Origin: Hassallia byssoidea VB512170
GTDB taxonomy: Bacteria; Cyanobacteriota; Cyanobacteriia; Cyanobacteriales; Nostocaceae
Length of the DNA stretch: 56,466 nucleotides
NCBI RefSeq assembly: GCF_000817785.2
Contig: NZ_JTCM02000036.1
Location: forward strand, 1 to 56,466
Reading direction: 5' to 3'
Below are positions 9,015 through 18,088 of the stretch, in pieces; the first letter of the stretch is position 1; each line of letters begins with the position of its first letter. The notes below the pieces were generated by a model. The model did not search any database and had not been told where the DNA came from. It was given only the letters and a program-made list of their open reading frames with translations. Both the position numbers and the translations under genes were made by a program.

Positions 9015-9863
9015 TTAAATATCCCGGTCTCGTAACTTCAATCCCATCCCTTCCCGACGACTCCGCAAGTCATAATAAACTACTGCTTTGATTGACTGCC
9101 AAAACGGTACAATCAACGCGGCACTTATTAAACCAATAATTAGGCTTACCAGTTGTGAAAGAACGGCGTAACCTCGATTTTCTTGAGCTAAAGATGCTAA
9201 AATTGCCTGAATGATACTGCTAAGAATAGTAAAAGGAATTTGTATCGGTATTGTAATTAAATAACCGACTAATAAAATCGCGACAATTCGCCAAGCATGT
9301 CCTTTTGTTAATTCCCAACTGCGACCAATTGTTGAGGTTCCATCAATATTGTCTTCAATAGCAAGTGGAACTTCAACTACAAAAAAGCGAGCTTGTACCC
9401 ACAGAAAAACAACGAATAAAACTGGTATCAAAATGAGTGTTAACAGAGAAACAACCAAAAGAATAGTTGCATTTGGGGTAACACCTGCGGCAATACTGCC
9501 AACAAAAAAAGCGGTAACAATCCCGATAAAAATAGAAAAGGGAATGATTAAAGCCAGACCAATTCCAAACATTAACAAACCCATAATGAAAAACTGCCAC
9601 ATGCGCGAATTTACGATTCTGCGACCTCCTTCTACAGATTCCGGTTGATCCACCAATTCACCAAAGGCTAACCGGGATATTAAAGCTAAAATTGCTCCAC
9701 ATTTCGCCCAACCATAAATTGGTACAAATATCCACAAATAAGCATTAAATGCCAGTTTAAGATAAGACTTGAGGTGAGAACGATATAATCGGATTCCGGC
9801 ACTGACGACATTACCGAGGCTAAGTGGTTGTATTGTTCCGGGAGAACCGTGATTAGGAGACAT
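9015..9863 (-). CDS. Polytopic membrane protein of unknown function
   Basis: A 282-residue protein with about five or six hydrophobic segments: near residues 35-60, 92-117, 120-145, 147-170, 195-225 and 235-262. The segments resemble the glycerophosphodiester phosphodiesterase membrane-domain/DUF975 group, including GRSWELTKGHAWRI before the last part. There is no catalytic motif. It precedes the RDD gene in the same direction and is divergent from the SpoIIM-like gene (79 bp between starts), which is the usual arrangement of this envelope set. A specific role cannot be read. Confidence 0.75.
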   Translation of the reverse strand: MSPNHGSPGTIQPLSLGNVVSAGIRLYRSHLKSYLKLAFNAYLWIFVPIYGWAKCGAILALISRLAFGELVDQPESVEGGRRIVNSRMWQFFIMGLLMFGIGLALIIPFSIFIGIVTAFFVGSIAAGVTPNATILLVVSLLTLILIPVLFVVFLWVQARFFVVEVPLAIEDNIDGTSTIGRSWELTKGHAWRIVAILLVGYLITIPIQIPFTILSSIIQAILASLAQENRGYAVLSQLVSLIIGLISAALIVPFWQSIKAVVYYDLRSRREGMGLKLRDRDI

Positions 9864-9942
9864 GATGCCAAATTCTGTTGTAAAGTAAGTTTGGAATTTG
9901 AGGCTATCTTAAGATAACTTCAATAAAGTATTCCCAAAGTTT

Positions 9943-10896
9943 ATGAATATTCAACGTTGGATTTCTCGACGAGAACCAAACTGGCAGCGTCTAGATGCTT
10001 TATTAAGACAAGTAGAAAAAAAAGGAATCAAGTCACTGCAAGCAACGGAAATTAGAGAGCTAGCGAGTTTATACCGTTCGGTGGCAGCAGATTTAGCCCG
10101 CGCTCAGACTCAGAAAGTAGGCAATACTTTGACGCAAAGTTTACAATTATTGACAACTCGCGCTTATACGCAGATTTATCAGGGTTCCCGGCGACAAGAA
10201 TGGCAAGCAGTGGTAGAATTCTATAGTTGGGGATTACCAGCAGTGGTGCAGCAAACATTTCCATATATTGCCACAGCCACTACTATTTTTCTGCTAGGAG
10301 CGCTAATCGCTTGGTGGTATGCGTGGCAAGATCCCACCTTCATATCACTTCTCGTCCCGGAAAGCTTAATTACCCAGGTGCGAGATGAGCATAAATTGTG
10401 GATGGGGTCAATAGTTGGAATTGAACCTTTAGCATCGAGCAATATTACGATTAATAATTTATCAGTGTCGTTTGGAGCGATCGCAGGTGGCATGACAGGA
10501 GGAATTTACACCACATTTTTGTTATGGTTCAATGGTTTATTAATTGGTGCCCTTGCCACCCTAGTCAGTCAAAATAATCTTGCTTATCCGTTTTGGGCGT
10601 TTGTATTTCCCCACGGTTCTTTAGAATTACCCGCCATCTTTTTTGCTGGTGGTGCAGGTTTTTTACTCGCCAGGGCAATTTTATTTCCCGGTAAATATAA
10701 CCGTCGTGACGCACTGAAATTTTACGGTTCTCTGGCAGTGCAGTTACTATTTGGCATTATCCCAATGTTGATAATTGCTGGTACTATCGAAGGATTTTTT
10801 TCTCCCAATCCTAGTGTAGCAAGTCCTTTTAAATATCTCCTGGGGATGAGTTTGTTTGTGGTTTTGGTAGTGTATTCTAATCGCAAGCGGGGCTAA
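9943..10896 (+). CDS. SpoIIM-like (stage II sporulation protein M family) membrane protein
   Basis: A 317-residue integral membrane protein. The cytoplasmic N terminus carries the family signature (IQRWISRREPNWQRLDALL, then ELASLYRSVAADLARAQ), followed by hydrophobic segments near residues 108-130, 180-205, 220-240 and 268-310. The PHGSLELPAIFFAGGAG motif (about residues 222-238) is the best-conserved piece of the family. In sporulating Firmicutes SpoIIM works in septal peptidoglycan remodelling; in cyanobacteria the homologue sits with RDD, MoxR and DUF58 genes and its role is undetermined. It diverges from the gene at 9015-9863, so the two share a 79-bp control region. Confidence 0.88.
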   Translation: MNIQRWISRREPNWQRLDALLRQVEKKGIKSLQATEIRELASLYRSVAADLARAQTQKVGNTLTQSLQLLTTRAYTQIYQGSRRQEWQAVVEFYSWGLPAVVQQTFPYIATATTIFLLGALIAWWYAWQDPTFISLLVPESLITQVRDEHKLWMGSIVGIEPLASSNITINNLSVSFGAIAGGMTGGIYTTFLLWFNGLLIGALATLVSQNNLAYPFWAFVFPHGSLELPAIFFAGGAGFLLARAILFPGKYNRRDALKFYGSLAVQLLFGIIPMLIIAGTIEGFFSPNPSVASPFKYLLGMSLFVVLVVYSNRKRG

Positions 10897-11020
10897 GTAT
10901 TCACACCGGAAAACAGCCATATCCACTTTCATGTCTTTTGACTATGCATAAAAAATTAGATTGTTACATATAAATGTATTTAGCAAACAAAATCGATTTG
11001 GTATTGAAATAAAGGCAATT

Positions 11021-11842
11021 ATGAAAAAGAAATTTTTTTATAGCTTACTCGCTGCTGCGTTAGGAACTGGTTTATTATCCGCTGCACCTGCAAGCGCTTT
11101 TGAAATCAAAAGCCGAGATGAAGCTCCAGCTGATTTCAAAAATATTCTTCAAGACTTTAGAGCTTTTGTTGGCGAAGAACGTCGCTATTTGTCTCCTGAT
11201 ACCATTCAGGCAAAACAGGTTAATTTGTCTGACCTAACGTTGAAATTTGACTACGATCCCAAAGTATTCTTTATCGGCGAAACGGCTGACATATATCGCG
11301 ATCGCTTAGATTTCAAAGCTACTACCGGCTCTCAAGTCGAGACAGGTCAAATAATTTTCGGCGATACCTCTTGTAATACTGGCGATCGCAGTTTCCCTAA
11401 TTTTAGCCAGTTTTGCCCAAACCCGAACGACGCGCTACCAGGCAAAGTTGCACCCTATAAACCCTTGAATGTAGGTGACTGGGTGAATTTAGGCTCGTTT
11501 CAAGCTGGTACAAAATTGGATTTCCAGTTAGTTGCTAACGATATTAACGGCGGCATCTACGAAAATGGAGTTAAAGCTATCTTTGGTTTAGATCAAGCTC
11601 TCAACCCAGATAATTTGCAACACGCTATAGCTTACTACTATAAAGACTATCTGGTGCTAGGTTTCGAGGATATATGGGGTGGTGGCGATCAAGATTATAA
11701 CGATACAGTGTTTGCGATTGATATTGGTAAAGCAAATGCTCGTGGAGCTGCTAAGATACCAGAACCTTCTGCGACTGCGGCAATGTTTGCGATCGCTGCA
11801 TTCGGCTTAATGAAAACTCGTCGGCGTCAAGCTGTTCGGTAA
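11021..11842 (+). CDS. DUF4114 domain protein with PEP-CTERM sorting signal
   Basis: A 273-residue exported protein. I start it at the ATG at 11021, which follows AAAGG and opens a clean signal peptide (MKKKFFYSLLAAALGTG ending APASA). An upstream TTG start is possible but adds residues unlike an export signal. The DUF4114 hallmark GFEDIWGGGDQDYNDTVF lies about 50 residues before the C terminus. The tail IPEPSATAAMFAIAAFG followed by RRRQ is a PEP-CTERM anchor, which exosortase-type systems process. DUF4114 is found in bacterial surface and adhesion-like proteins. No exosortase gene is in the window. A second PEP-CTERM protein lies at 51319-52611. Confidence 0.85.
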   Translation: MKKKFFYSLLAAALGTGLLSAAPASAFEIKSRDEAPADFKNILQDFRAFVGEERRYLSPDTIQAKQVNLSDLTLKFDYDPKVFFIGETADIYRDRLDFKATTGSQVETGQIIFGDTSCNTGDRSFPNFSQFCPNPNDALPGKVAPYKPLNVGDWVNLGSFQAGTKLDFQLVANDINGGIYENGVKAIFGLDQALNPDNLQHAIAYYYKDYLVLGFEDIWGGGDQDYNDTVFAIDIGKANARGAAKIPEPSATAAMFAIAAFGLMKTRRRQAVR

Positions 11843-12269
11843 GAGACATCGACTCAATTTAAATATACATTATCCATAACCCTTGTAGAGACGTAGCAGT
11901 GCTACGTCTCTACATTCTTTTTTACGCCTGTGTCTAATAAACTCTGCTGTATGCAGGAACTTGTTGGCTACTTATATTTGTAGAATATGTGTATTCAGAA
12001 AGAACTATTTTTCAGCATAATCGTCAAAATTATTGCCTTTTACTAATGCTTTCAAAACCAACTTCTATCCTGCAACCACAAAAGAGCAGAAAGCCTTCTT
12101 TCTTTTAACTGACAAAGAGTTTTAAATCTGAGTTTTATGAAAAATTACTTAATTTATATTCTCCGCATCTATCAAAAGTTAGAGATTTAAAGAACAATAT
12201 CCCCGACTTTTTTAAAAAGTTGGGGTTCTGAGGTCTTTCCATTCCCAGCTCCCCATTTTTATAAGAGAC
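11843..12269. other. Intergenic region with palindromes
   Basis: No gene is visible. It holds a perfect 14-1-14 palindrome at 11885-11913 (GTAGAGACGTAGCA and complement) and a second hairpin near 12201-12225 (CCCC...ACTTTTT/AAAAAGT...GGGG) just before the next gene. The second hairpin is similar in design to one at 18017-18046. The remainder is AT-rich and may hold the promoter of the downstream protease gene. Confidence 0.6.
11885..11913. repeat. 29-bp GTAG...CTAC palindrome
   Basis: Arms GTAGAGACGTAGCA and TGCTACGTCTCTAC are separated by one G and pair perfectly. Related palindromes are at 4207, 18933, 19953 and 49773. Confidence 0.85.
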
Positions 12270-13895
12270 ATGCGGTGTTTAAAAATTGTTGCTTTATTTT
12301 TAAGTCTATCTCTGGCAGCAACACCTTTGGTGGCAGTTGCCCAAAGTGTCGAACAGTTATTTCAACAGGGTAATGCAGCCCAAGAAGCTGGAAACTACAC
12401 CCAGGCTGAAAATATCTGGCGCAGGATAATTCAACAATACCCCAACAATGCCAATGCTTACTACAATTTGGGTAAGGCGCTCTATTACCAGAAGAAATTA
12501 GAGCAAGCGATCGCAGCATTGCGGAAAGCCATCCAACTCAACCCCAACTATGCTTATGCTTACAACGGTTTGGGTAATACGCTCTCTGAGCAGAAGAAAT
12601 TAGACTCAGCGATCGCAGCATACCGCAAAGCCATCCAACTCAACCCCAACTATGCCAAAGCTTACTACAATTTGGGTGTTGCGCTCTCTGACCAGAATAA
12701 ATTAGACTCAGCGATCGCAGCATACCGCAAAGCCCTACAATTGCCGGAAGATACATCTATTACTTTTGCAAGCGCTCATACTTTAGCTTACAACGGTTTG
12801 GGTAACGCGCTCTCTGACCAGAAGAAATTAGACTCAGCGATCGCAGCATACCGCAAAGCCATCCAACTCAACCCCAACTATGCCGGTGCTTACTACAATT
12901 TGGGTACTGCGCTCTCCCAGCAGAAGAAATTAGACTCAGCGATCGCAGCATACCGCAAAGCCCTACAATTGCCGGAAAATAATTCTGGTAGTCCTGCAAG
13001 CGTTCATACTTTAGCTCACAATGGTTTAGGGTTAGTATTAGAACAACAAGGCAAGTTAGAAGAAGCAATCCAGGAATATCAGCAAGCAATTAAACTAGAC
13101 CCCAAATATGCAACTGCCCAAAACAATCTCAAGGAAGCACAGCGACTTTTAGCATTGCGAAAAAGCCCTCCCCCACCCAAAGTGGAAAGCGATCGCCAAT
13201 GGTTGCCCACTCCCCAAGACGAACCATTAGTTGGTGTATTACGTTCTGTGGTGCGGGTTATTGCCCAAATCCCCACTGGTAATAGTGTTGGTGCTGGCTG
13301 GGTAGTCAAACGCGAGGGAAATAAAGCCTGGATAGTCACAAACCGTCATGTGGTGACAGATTTTGAAAGAAGCGGACGACAAAGCGAAAAAATCGAGTTG
13401 GAATTTTATAGCGAACCTCCTAAGGGTAAATTTAAACCTCGTTACGCAGCCAAAATTGTTAATATCACCGATACCACCAACCCCTTAGATTTAGCCTTAC
13501 TCGAAGTTACTGGCATCCCGGATGATATCAAACACTTGCCAATTGCTTCTGGTCGAGTTCCCCGTACTACCCAGGTGCGCGTCATTGGTCATCCCAGCAA
13601 TGGTGCTGACTGGACTGTTGTTTCTGGGGAAGTTAGCAATTTCCTCTCCCAAGACCAAAAGTTGCAAATACAAGCAACCCTCGCACAAGGTAATTCGGGT
13701 GGACCTGTAATCGACCCGCAAAAGCAGGTTGTTGTCGGTTTGATGACTCAAATTAGCGACCCCAGTCAAAATTTTAAGGAACCAGTCAGTACGAACCAAC
13801 CGCAAATTTCCGCGACAGGGGGATTTGGTTTTGCTTACAGCATGGATATTGTGGTCGAACAATTGCGTAGTTGGGGGATTTCGTTAAATCAATGA
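12270..13895 (+). CDS. Exported TPR protein with trypsin-like serine protease domain
   Basis: A 541-residue protein with a signal peptide (residues 1-25, ending AVAQ), about seven TPR units (residues 27-292) and a C-terminal S1C/trypsin_2-type protease domain (about 320-540). The triad is visible: H360 in TNRHVVTD, D407 in NPLDLALLE and S476 in QGNSGGPV. Without a PDZ domain it is not a classical HtrA. The TPRs, typically protein-interaction modules, probably recruit substrates or partners in the periplasm. The TPR coding DNA is internally repetitive (AAATTAGACTCAGCGATCGC recurs). A start at ATG 12270 is preceded by AAGAGA. Next to its 3' end is a 21-bp tandem array. The protease call is firm; the substrate is unknown. 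Confidence 0.9.
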   Translation: MRCLKIVALFLSLSLAATPLVAVAQSVEQLFQQGNAAQEAGNYTQAENIWRRIIQQYPNNANAYYNLGKALYYQKKLEQAIAALRKAIQLNPNYAYAYNGLGNTLSEQKKLDSAIAAYRKAIQLNPNYAKAYYNLGVALSDQNKLDSAIAAYRKALQLPEDTSITFASAHTLAYNGLGNALSDQKKLDSAIAAYRKAIQLNPNYAGAYYNLGTALSQQKKLDSAIAAYRKALQLPENNSGSPASVHTLAHNGLGLVLEQQGKLEEAIQEYQQAIKLDPKYATAQNNLKEAQRLLALRKSPPPPKVESDRQWLPTPQDEPLVGVLRSVVRVIAQIPTGNSVGAGWVVKREGNKAWIVTNRHVVTDFERSGRQSEKIELEFYSEPPKGKFKPRYAAKIVNITDTTNPLDLALLEVTGIPDDIKHLPIASGRVPRTTQVRVIGHPSNGADWTVVSGEVSNFLSQDQKLQIQATLAQGNSGGPVIDPQKQVVVGLMTQISDPSQNFKEPVSTNQPQISATGGFGFAYSMDIVVEQLRSWGISLNQ

Positions 13896-13952
13896 AATTA
13901 GCTTTTAGCTTTGTAGGGTGTGGCTTGGCTAAATGCGTGCATTATCCGTGCT

Positions 13953-14141
13953 TGCCCGAATTCAATAAACGACTGCCCGAATTCAATAAACGACTGCCCG
14001 AATTCAATAAACGACTGCCCGAATTCAATAAACGACTGCCCGAATTCGATAAACGACTGCCCGAATTCGATAAACGACTGCCCGAATTCGATAAACGACT
14101 GCCCGAATTCGATAAACGACTGCCCGAATTCAATAAACGAC
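13953..14141. repeat. 21-bp tandem array B (nine units)
   Basis: Nine perfect 21-bp periods of TGCCCGAATTCAATAAACGA plus C; units 5 to 8 carry GAT instead of AAT. Each unit holds an EcoRI site (GAATTC). Frames on both strands remain open through it because the period is a multiple of three, giving spurious proteins of LPEFNKR-type repeats. No start signal or family similarity supports a gene, so I call it a DNA array. Confidence 0.88.
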
Positions 14142-14237
14142 AGGTTCTTGGTGTTGGATTACCCAAATATAAGGATAAATGGGAGATTTGGTTAGATATT
14201 AAGTTACAGTTACTTACCCTCAACCTACAAATTTTTT

Positions 14238-14453
14238 TTGCAACATTTTAGGCTTGTCACGCTAGTAGTAGCGTGGCAAGGCTAAAATAGTGCATTAACA
14301 AAAAAGCAGAAAACATTGATTTATCTCAATTTTATCAAAAATCTATTGCAACATTTTAGTCTTGCCACGCCAGTAGGGTGTGTTATTGCTGAGGGTACGG
14401 CACCATCCGAGACTTTCGGTGCGTTAGGACGTTCCGTCCATAACGCACCCTAC
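14238..14453. repeat. Composite of direct and inverted repeats
   Basis: A 25-bp block (TTGCAACATTTTAG, one variable base, CTTG, then CACGC) occurs at 14238-14262 and again at 14346-14370. The first copy opens a 12-bp hairpin (CTTGTCACGCTA/TAGCGTGGCAAG, loop GTAG, 14253-14280). The second is followed by an 81-bp element with 14-bp inverted ends GTAGGGTGTGTTAT / ATAACGCACCCTAC (one mismatch, 14373-14453) enclosing two smaller hairpins. This looks like a MITE inserted into, or beside, a second repeat. There is no coding content. Confidence 0.75.
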
Positions 14454-14499
14454 CAGATTCTTAATTTCGTTTCTTAATAATATAAAAAACACGAACAAT

Positions 14500-15204
14500 A
14501 TGAAATACACTGCCTTCTTTACCAGCCTATTTATTTTCGGTCTTAGCATTCCAGCCCAAGCTTGTCCGTCAGGAGACCCGAAATCTACCGTATATATTCG
14601 CCGAGATGACAATCGTTGTGAGGGAATTAAACAGCGAAATAGCGATAGGGGTTTGCGCTTGATTTCTTTTGCGACTATTGGCATCAATAGCTATCCCAAT
14701 ACTCTCACATTAAAAATTCCCAGTATTGCCAACGCGAAGCCAGATGTTAGGGTGCAATCTCTGGGCAAAAACTATATTTTGGATAACGTGTCTCTCACCT
14801 CAAATAATTCTCTATTTGTTTTTTCCTGGAATCCTTTTATTTTAAATCAAGCGCAAATTCTCCCAACTAGTCTGCGTGCCTTAGCTGATGTGAATCTGGA
14901 TTCCCAAGTGGTGTATGTTCCAGTAATTTTAGAACGAACCTCAGGACAATATCAATTTGTGTTTTATACTCCCGGTCGGGCAAAATTTACTACTGTTCAA
15001 ATCCGGCGTAATGGTAAAGTTATTCACACCACCCCTCGCAATAATTTCCAGGGTGGGGAAGTGGTTTTTAATTGGGATGGCAGAAATATTCCTGCTGGTC
15101 GCTACGAGCTTTATGTAATTGCTGAACAAGAGCAAATCGGCAGATCACCGGAGAAAATCACTAAACAAATTGCCTTTGAACACAACCCAAATTGGCTGAG
15201 ATAA
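14500..15204 (+). CDS. Exported protein of unknown function
   Basis: A 234-residue protein with a signal peptide (MKYTAFFTSLFIFGLSIPAQA, cleavage before CPSG). The first mature residue is a cysteine, but the residues before it (PAQA) are not a clear lipobox. The mature part has two cysteines near the N terminus (CPSGDP and DDNRCEG) and then a beta-rich region of mixed polarity. Residues 165-225 (TVQIRRNGKVI, then FNWDGRNIPAGRYELYVIA) resemble an Ig-like or FlgD-type fold. It is 3 bp from the next gene in the same direction, so the two form an operon. I do not recognise the family. Confidence 0.7.
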   Translation: MKYTAFFTSLFIFGLSIPAQACPSGDPKSTVYIRRDDNRCEGIKQRNSDRGLRLISFATIGINSYPNTLTLKIPSIANAKPDVRVQSLGKNYILDNVSLTSNNSLFVFSWNPFILNQAQILPTSLRALADVNLDSQVVYVPVILERTSGQYQFVFYTPGRAKFTTVQIRRNGKVIHTTPRNNFQGGEVVFNWDGRNIPAGRYELYVIAEQEQIGRSPEKITKQIAFEHNPNWLR

Positions 15205-15207
15205 ATC

Positions 15208-16506
15208 ATGGTACGCAGGCAAAAACCACGGCGAAAAATCGATTTTACCAAGCTGAAACAACAGTTAAATAAAATTAAGAAGTTTCCGAAAAATAATCAA
15301 TTCCAAAAAATCAAAGACTATTTAACCCAAAAAACTACATTTATTTTGGGTCTGGTTATCCTGCTAATTTGTATTTCCTTGATTTTCACATCATTATTTT
15401 GGCGCGGTATTCACGTCTTTGAAGGTAACTTCACTACCGAGAAAATCAGCTTTATTTATGCAGGCAATCAAGATAATAAGCTATTTCTTAACTCGATTCG
15501 GGAAATTAAAAAAATTGAACTACAAAGCCAGCAAACTTTAACTTTGAAAGGTAAATTTAGTAGCACATCTGACGCAAAATTAAACCAGCTACAGCAAATC
15601 ACAGTAAAATTAACCAACGCCAAAAGTAAATTACTTCTCGAACCATCCGAACCCAAAAAGCCGAGTGAAATAGAACTGACTGAAATCAGAATACAACCAA
15701 ATACAGAAATTAATCAACTCACTTATAATTCCTATGGAGATATTTTATCTTTTTGTTTAGACAAAGGTAATAATCCCGAAAAATTATGTTTGCAAACAGA
15801 TACAAACTCTATAGATGCTGCTAAATCTTCTCCAACCAAAGCAACAAAACTCGGTAAATTAAATCTCGAAATTGGCAGTCAACCCCTAAAAGTTAATTTA
15901 GAAGGTTACAGTATTGCGGAGTTAGGTAAAAAAGATACTCCCGAAAATCCCAACCCAATTGAATTTATCTTTACTCCGCAATCATCTCAGTTTGAATTCG
16001 ATTTAACTCCACCGACAACATTGTATATAAACTTACCAAAAGTAACTCCGGAAGTTTCCAGCCAATGGTTGCGAGGAAACTTAGCTGTAGAAAATGTGAG
16101 ATTTACCCGCAGCGATCGCACTGGCAATGTGGAAGATGATTTGGAAATTTCCACCATCCTCGAAGGTAAAGTCCGCATGGCAGAACAGGAGTTGGAATTG
16201 AAACCCAATCAGTTTTTTATCACAGGCAAGCCAGGAATTGAGTTATTGGCTAAGATGCGAGTGCGATCGCAAGCACCTCAAGGTTTGCAAGTACGTTTCT
16301 CAGGAAGAAGTGAAGGTATAGAAATCGGGTTAGACCCCAATTTTATCGTTGATAGCATTCGTCCCAGCTTTTTAGCCAAATATCTCACAAAAGATGCTAT
16401 CTCTGCCTTAATTTCTTTTTGTGGAGGTGTTGCAGGTGCTTTATTACCCTTGTTACTGGCTGCAAAATCTGATGAAGAAGATTCCAACAATGCTAATTCG
16501 CCATAA
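15208..16506 (+). CDS. Membrane-anchored protein of unknown function
   Basis: A 432-residue protein. A basic N terminus (about 45 residues, rich in K and R) precedes one transmembrane helix at about residues 46-68 (FILGLVILLICISLIF), then a large extracytoplasmic region of mostly beta character, and a second hydrophobic helix near the C terminus (about 395-417, with SFCGGVAGALLPLLLAA). It starts 3 bp after the preceding stop and most likely works with that exported protein. The lysine-rich N terminus may bind membrane surface or nucleic acid. I do not recognise a known domain. Confidence 0.7.
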   Translation: MVRRQKPRRKIDFTKLKQQLNKIKKFPKNNQFQKIKDYLTQKTTFILGLVILLICISLIFTSLFWRGIHVFEGNFTTEKISFIYAGNQDNKLFLNSIREIKKIELQSQQTLTLKGKFSSTSDAKLNQLQQITVKLTNAKSKLLLEPSEPKKPSEIELTEIRIQPNTEINQLTYNSYGDILSFCLDKGNNPEKLCLQTDTNSIDAAKSSPTKATKLGKLNLEIGSQPLKVNLEGYSIAELGKKDTPENPNPIEFIFTPQSSQFEFDLTPPTTLYINLPKVTPEVSSQWLRGNLAVENVRFTRSDRTGNVEDDLEISTILEGKVRMAEQELELKPNQFFITGKPGIELLAKMRVRSQAPQGLQVRFSGRSEGIEIGLDPNFIVDSIRPSFLAKYLTKDAISALISFCGGVAGALLPLLLAAKSDEEDSNNANSP

Positions 16507-16521
16507 TTAACAGTTCTAAAT

Positions 16522-16612
16522 AGGACTTACGCAAAGTCATGGAAAAACGAACCGCAGAGGACGCAGAGGACGCAGAGGAATGAGGAAGAGAGAGAATTTT
16601 TGCGTAAGTCCT
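16522..16612. repeat. 91-bp MITE-like element with 14-bp inverted ends
   Basis: Ends AGGACTTACGCAAA (16522-16535) and TTTGCGTAAGTCCT (16599-16612) are perfect inverted repeats. Inside is ACGAACCGCAGAGG followed by repeated GACGCAGAG 9-mers. Related partial copies are at 8061-8123, 41079-41124 and near 55117. It lies 1 bp before the stop codon of the DUF58 gene. Confidence 0.8.
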
Positions 16613-16613
16613 G

Positions 16614-17933
16614 CTAAAGTTGATTTCGCGCTTTTAGTCGCAAATATTGCTCAACTAATTTATCTGTAATCTGATTAGCTGGTGCATCAAGTACTAATAC
16701 ACCTTTTTGCTTCAACTGTGCAAAGGCAACTCGTCGTTGGGCTAATAAATCTAAAGCGACAGCACGGGCATAAGCATGTGTAACATTTTCTGTAAAGGTG
16801 TGTGCTAAATTATCAACTTCCGGGTCGCGCAAGGTGACGCAAAACGGCAGATAGCGCGGTGCAAGTTTGGAAAGTGCGGCGAGGAGTTCGGCAGAAGCGG
16901 TGACATCAACTAAGTCAGTAATCACCACTACAAGCGCCCTGCGGGTTTGTTGTCGCACAACATTGGTGACTGCACCTAAATAATCAGATTCTAGTAATAT
17001 CGGTTGAATCGGAGTCAGGCGATCTATGAGATTACCTAAATGATGTTGTCCGCGTTCTGGGGGAATCCACGTATGTATCTGGCGGTCAAATACACCCACT
17101 CCGACGCGATCGCCTCGATGTAAACCCGCCAAAGCTAAGGACAATGTTGCATTCAAACCCCAATCAAATCGCTGCAAACCTTGTACTTTTGATGTCATCA
17201 ACCGCCCGCGATCGAGTAAAATCAGTAAGGTTTGCTCTTGTTCTGGTTCCAAAACCCTCACTAATGGCGATGCATTTCCATACGCACCTACGCGACGTGC
17301 AGTAGCTTTCCAATCAATAAACCGCAAATCGTCTCCTGTGCGATAGTTTCGCAGTTCAGCAAACTCTGTCCCCATACCCATTTGACGCTGACGCATCGAA
17401 CCGGATGATTGTAGTGTCAAACGAATTGAAAGTTCGCGCAATCCAATCAAATCTGGATAAACCTTCACCCGCAGACTTTGCGGAATCTTCCAATCATCCC
17501 ACGCTAAACCCCAAAGTCCCAATTGTCGCACCTGAATATCGCCCCAAGAAAACTCTCCTCGCTGCGTTGGCTTAACGGTATAATTTAATTCTTGGGTGCT
17601 GTCACTTTGCACAGCAGCGCGGATTGTTGGTGTAGATACACCAAACCCGGATGGGTAATAATCGCGGATAAGAATTACGCCGTTTGTGTGACTTTTTACC
17701 GTTAACACCACCGGGTTATCGCGTCCTATTGATAGTCTTGGTGGTAAGTCGCGTTTTATTTCTACACGGTGACGACGCGATCGCCTACCATCGACAATCA
17801 TTAACGCCAAAATTATGACATCAAATAGTAAAGTTATGGCGATGCTACTTGATATATTAAGAAACATTGCGATAATGGGTGCGATCGCAATTCCCGAAAG
17901 TAATAAAAAATAAACTCTTCTTGCAGGAACCAT
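16614..17933 (-). CDS. DUF58 domain protein
   Basis: A 439-residue protein with two hydrophobic segments near residues 7-45, then a beta-rich part and the DUF58 hallmark GTEFAELRNYRTGDDLRFIDW (about residues 193-213, conserved core only listed here). A von Willebrand A-like region follows (TLLILLDRGRLM at about 232; VVVITDLVDVTASAELLAAL at about 335-355). DUF58 proteins are the regular partners of MoxR AAA ATPases and are thought to help in folding or metal insertion of other proteins. Here the MoxR gene is 1 kb upstream with an AIM24-like gene between. ATG 17933 is the natural start. Confidence 0.88.
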   Translation of the reverse strand: MVPARRVYFLLLSGIAIAPIIAMFLNISSSIAITLLFDVIILALMIVDGRRSRRHRVEIKRDLPPRLSIGRDNPVVLTVKSHTNGVILIRDYYPSGFGVSTPTIRAAVQSDSTQELNYTVKPTQRGEFSWGDIQVRQLGLWGLAWDDWKIPQSLRVKVYPDLIGLRELSIRLTLQSSGSMRQRQMGMGTEFAELRNYRTGDDLRFIDWKATARRVGAYGNASPLVRVLEPEQEQTLLILLDRGRLMTSKVQGLQRFDWGLNATLSLALAGLHRGDRVGVGVFDRQIHTWIPPERGQHHLGNLIDRLTPIQPILLESDYLGAVTNVVRQQTRRALVVVITDLVDVTASAELLAALSKLAPRYLPFCVTLRDPEVDNLAHTFTENVTHAYARAVALDLLAQRRVAFAQLKQKGVLVLDAPANQITDKLVEQYLRLKARNQL

Positions 17934-18016
17934 AAATTTATTGATGATTGAAATTTTCGGCTTGACAGCTTCAAATCAAATCTAAAATTAAGAGTAAGTA
18001 TAACAGTCCTAAATCA

Positions 18017-18046
18017 ATATCCCCAACTTCGCGAAGTCGGGGATAT
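18017..18046. repeat. Palindrome (ATATCCCC type)
   Basis: ATATCCCC and GGGGATAT enclose ACTTCGCGAAGT, itself palindromic, with a single mismatch between. A related hairpin lies at 12201-12225. It lies between the DUF58 and AIM24-like genes. Confidence 0.7.
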
Positions 18047-18088
18047 GAGAAATAAGAGTAAATTTTTCTGACGAAAAACGACATTCAT

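Noticed and set aside
12270-13895. HtrA/DegP protease
   Set aside because: The triad is present but there is no PDZ domain; the N-terminal part is TPR.
13871-14251. Open frames on both strands across the second 21-bp array
   Set aside because: Several frames are open because 21 is a multiple of three; none has a start signal or composition of a real protein.
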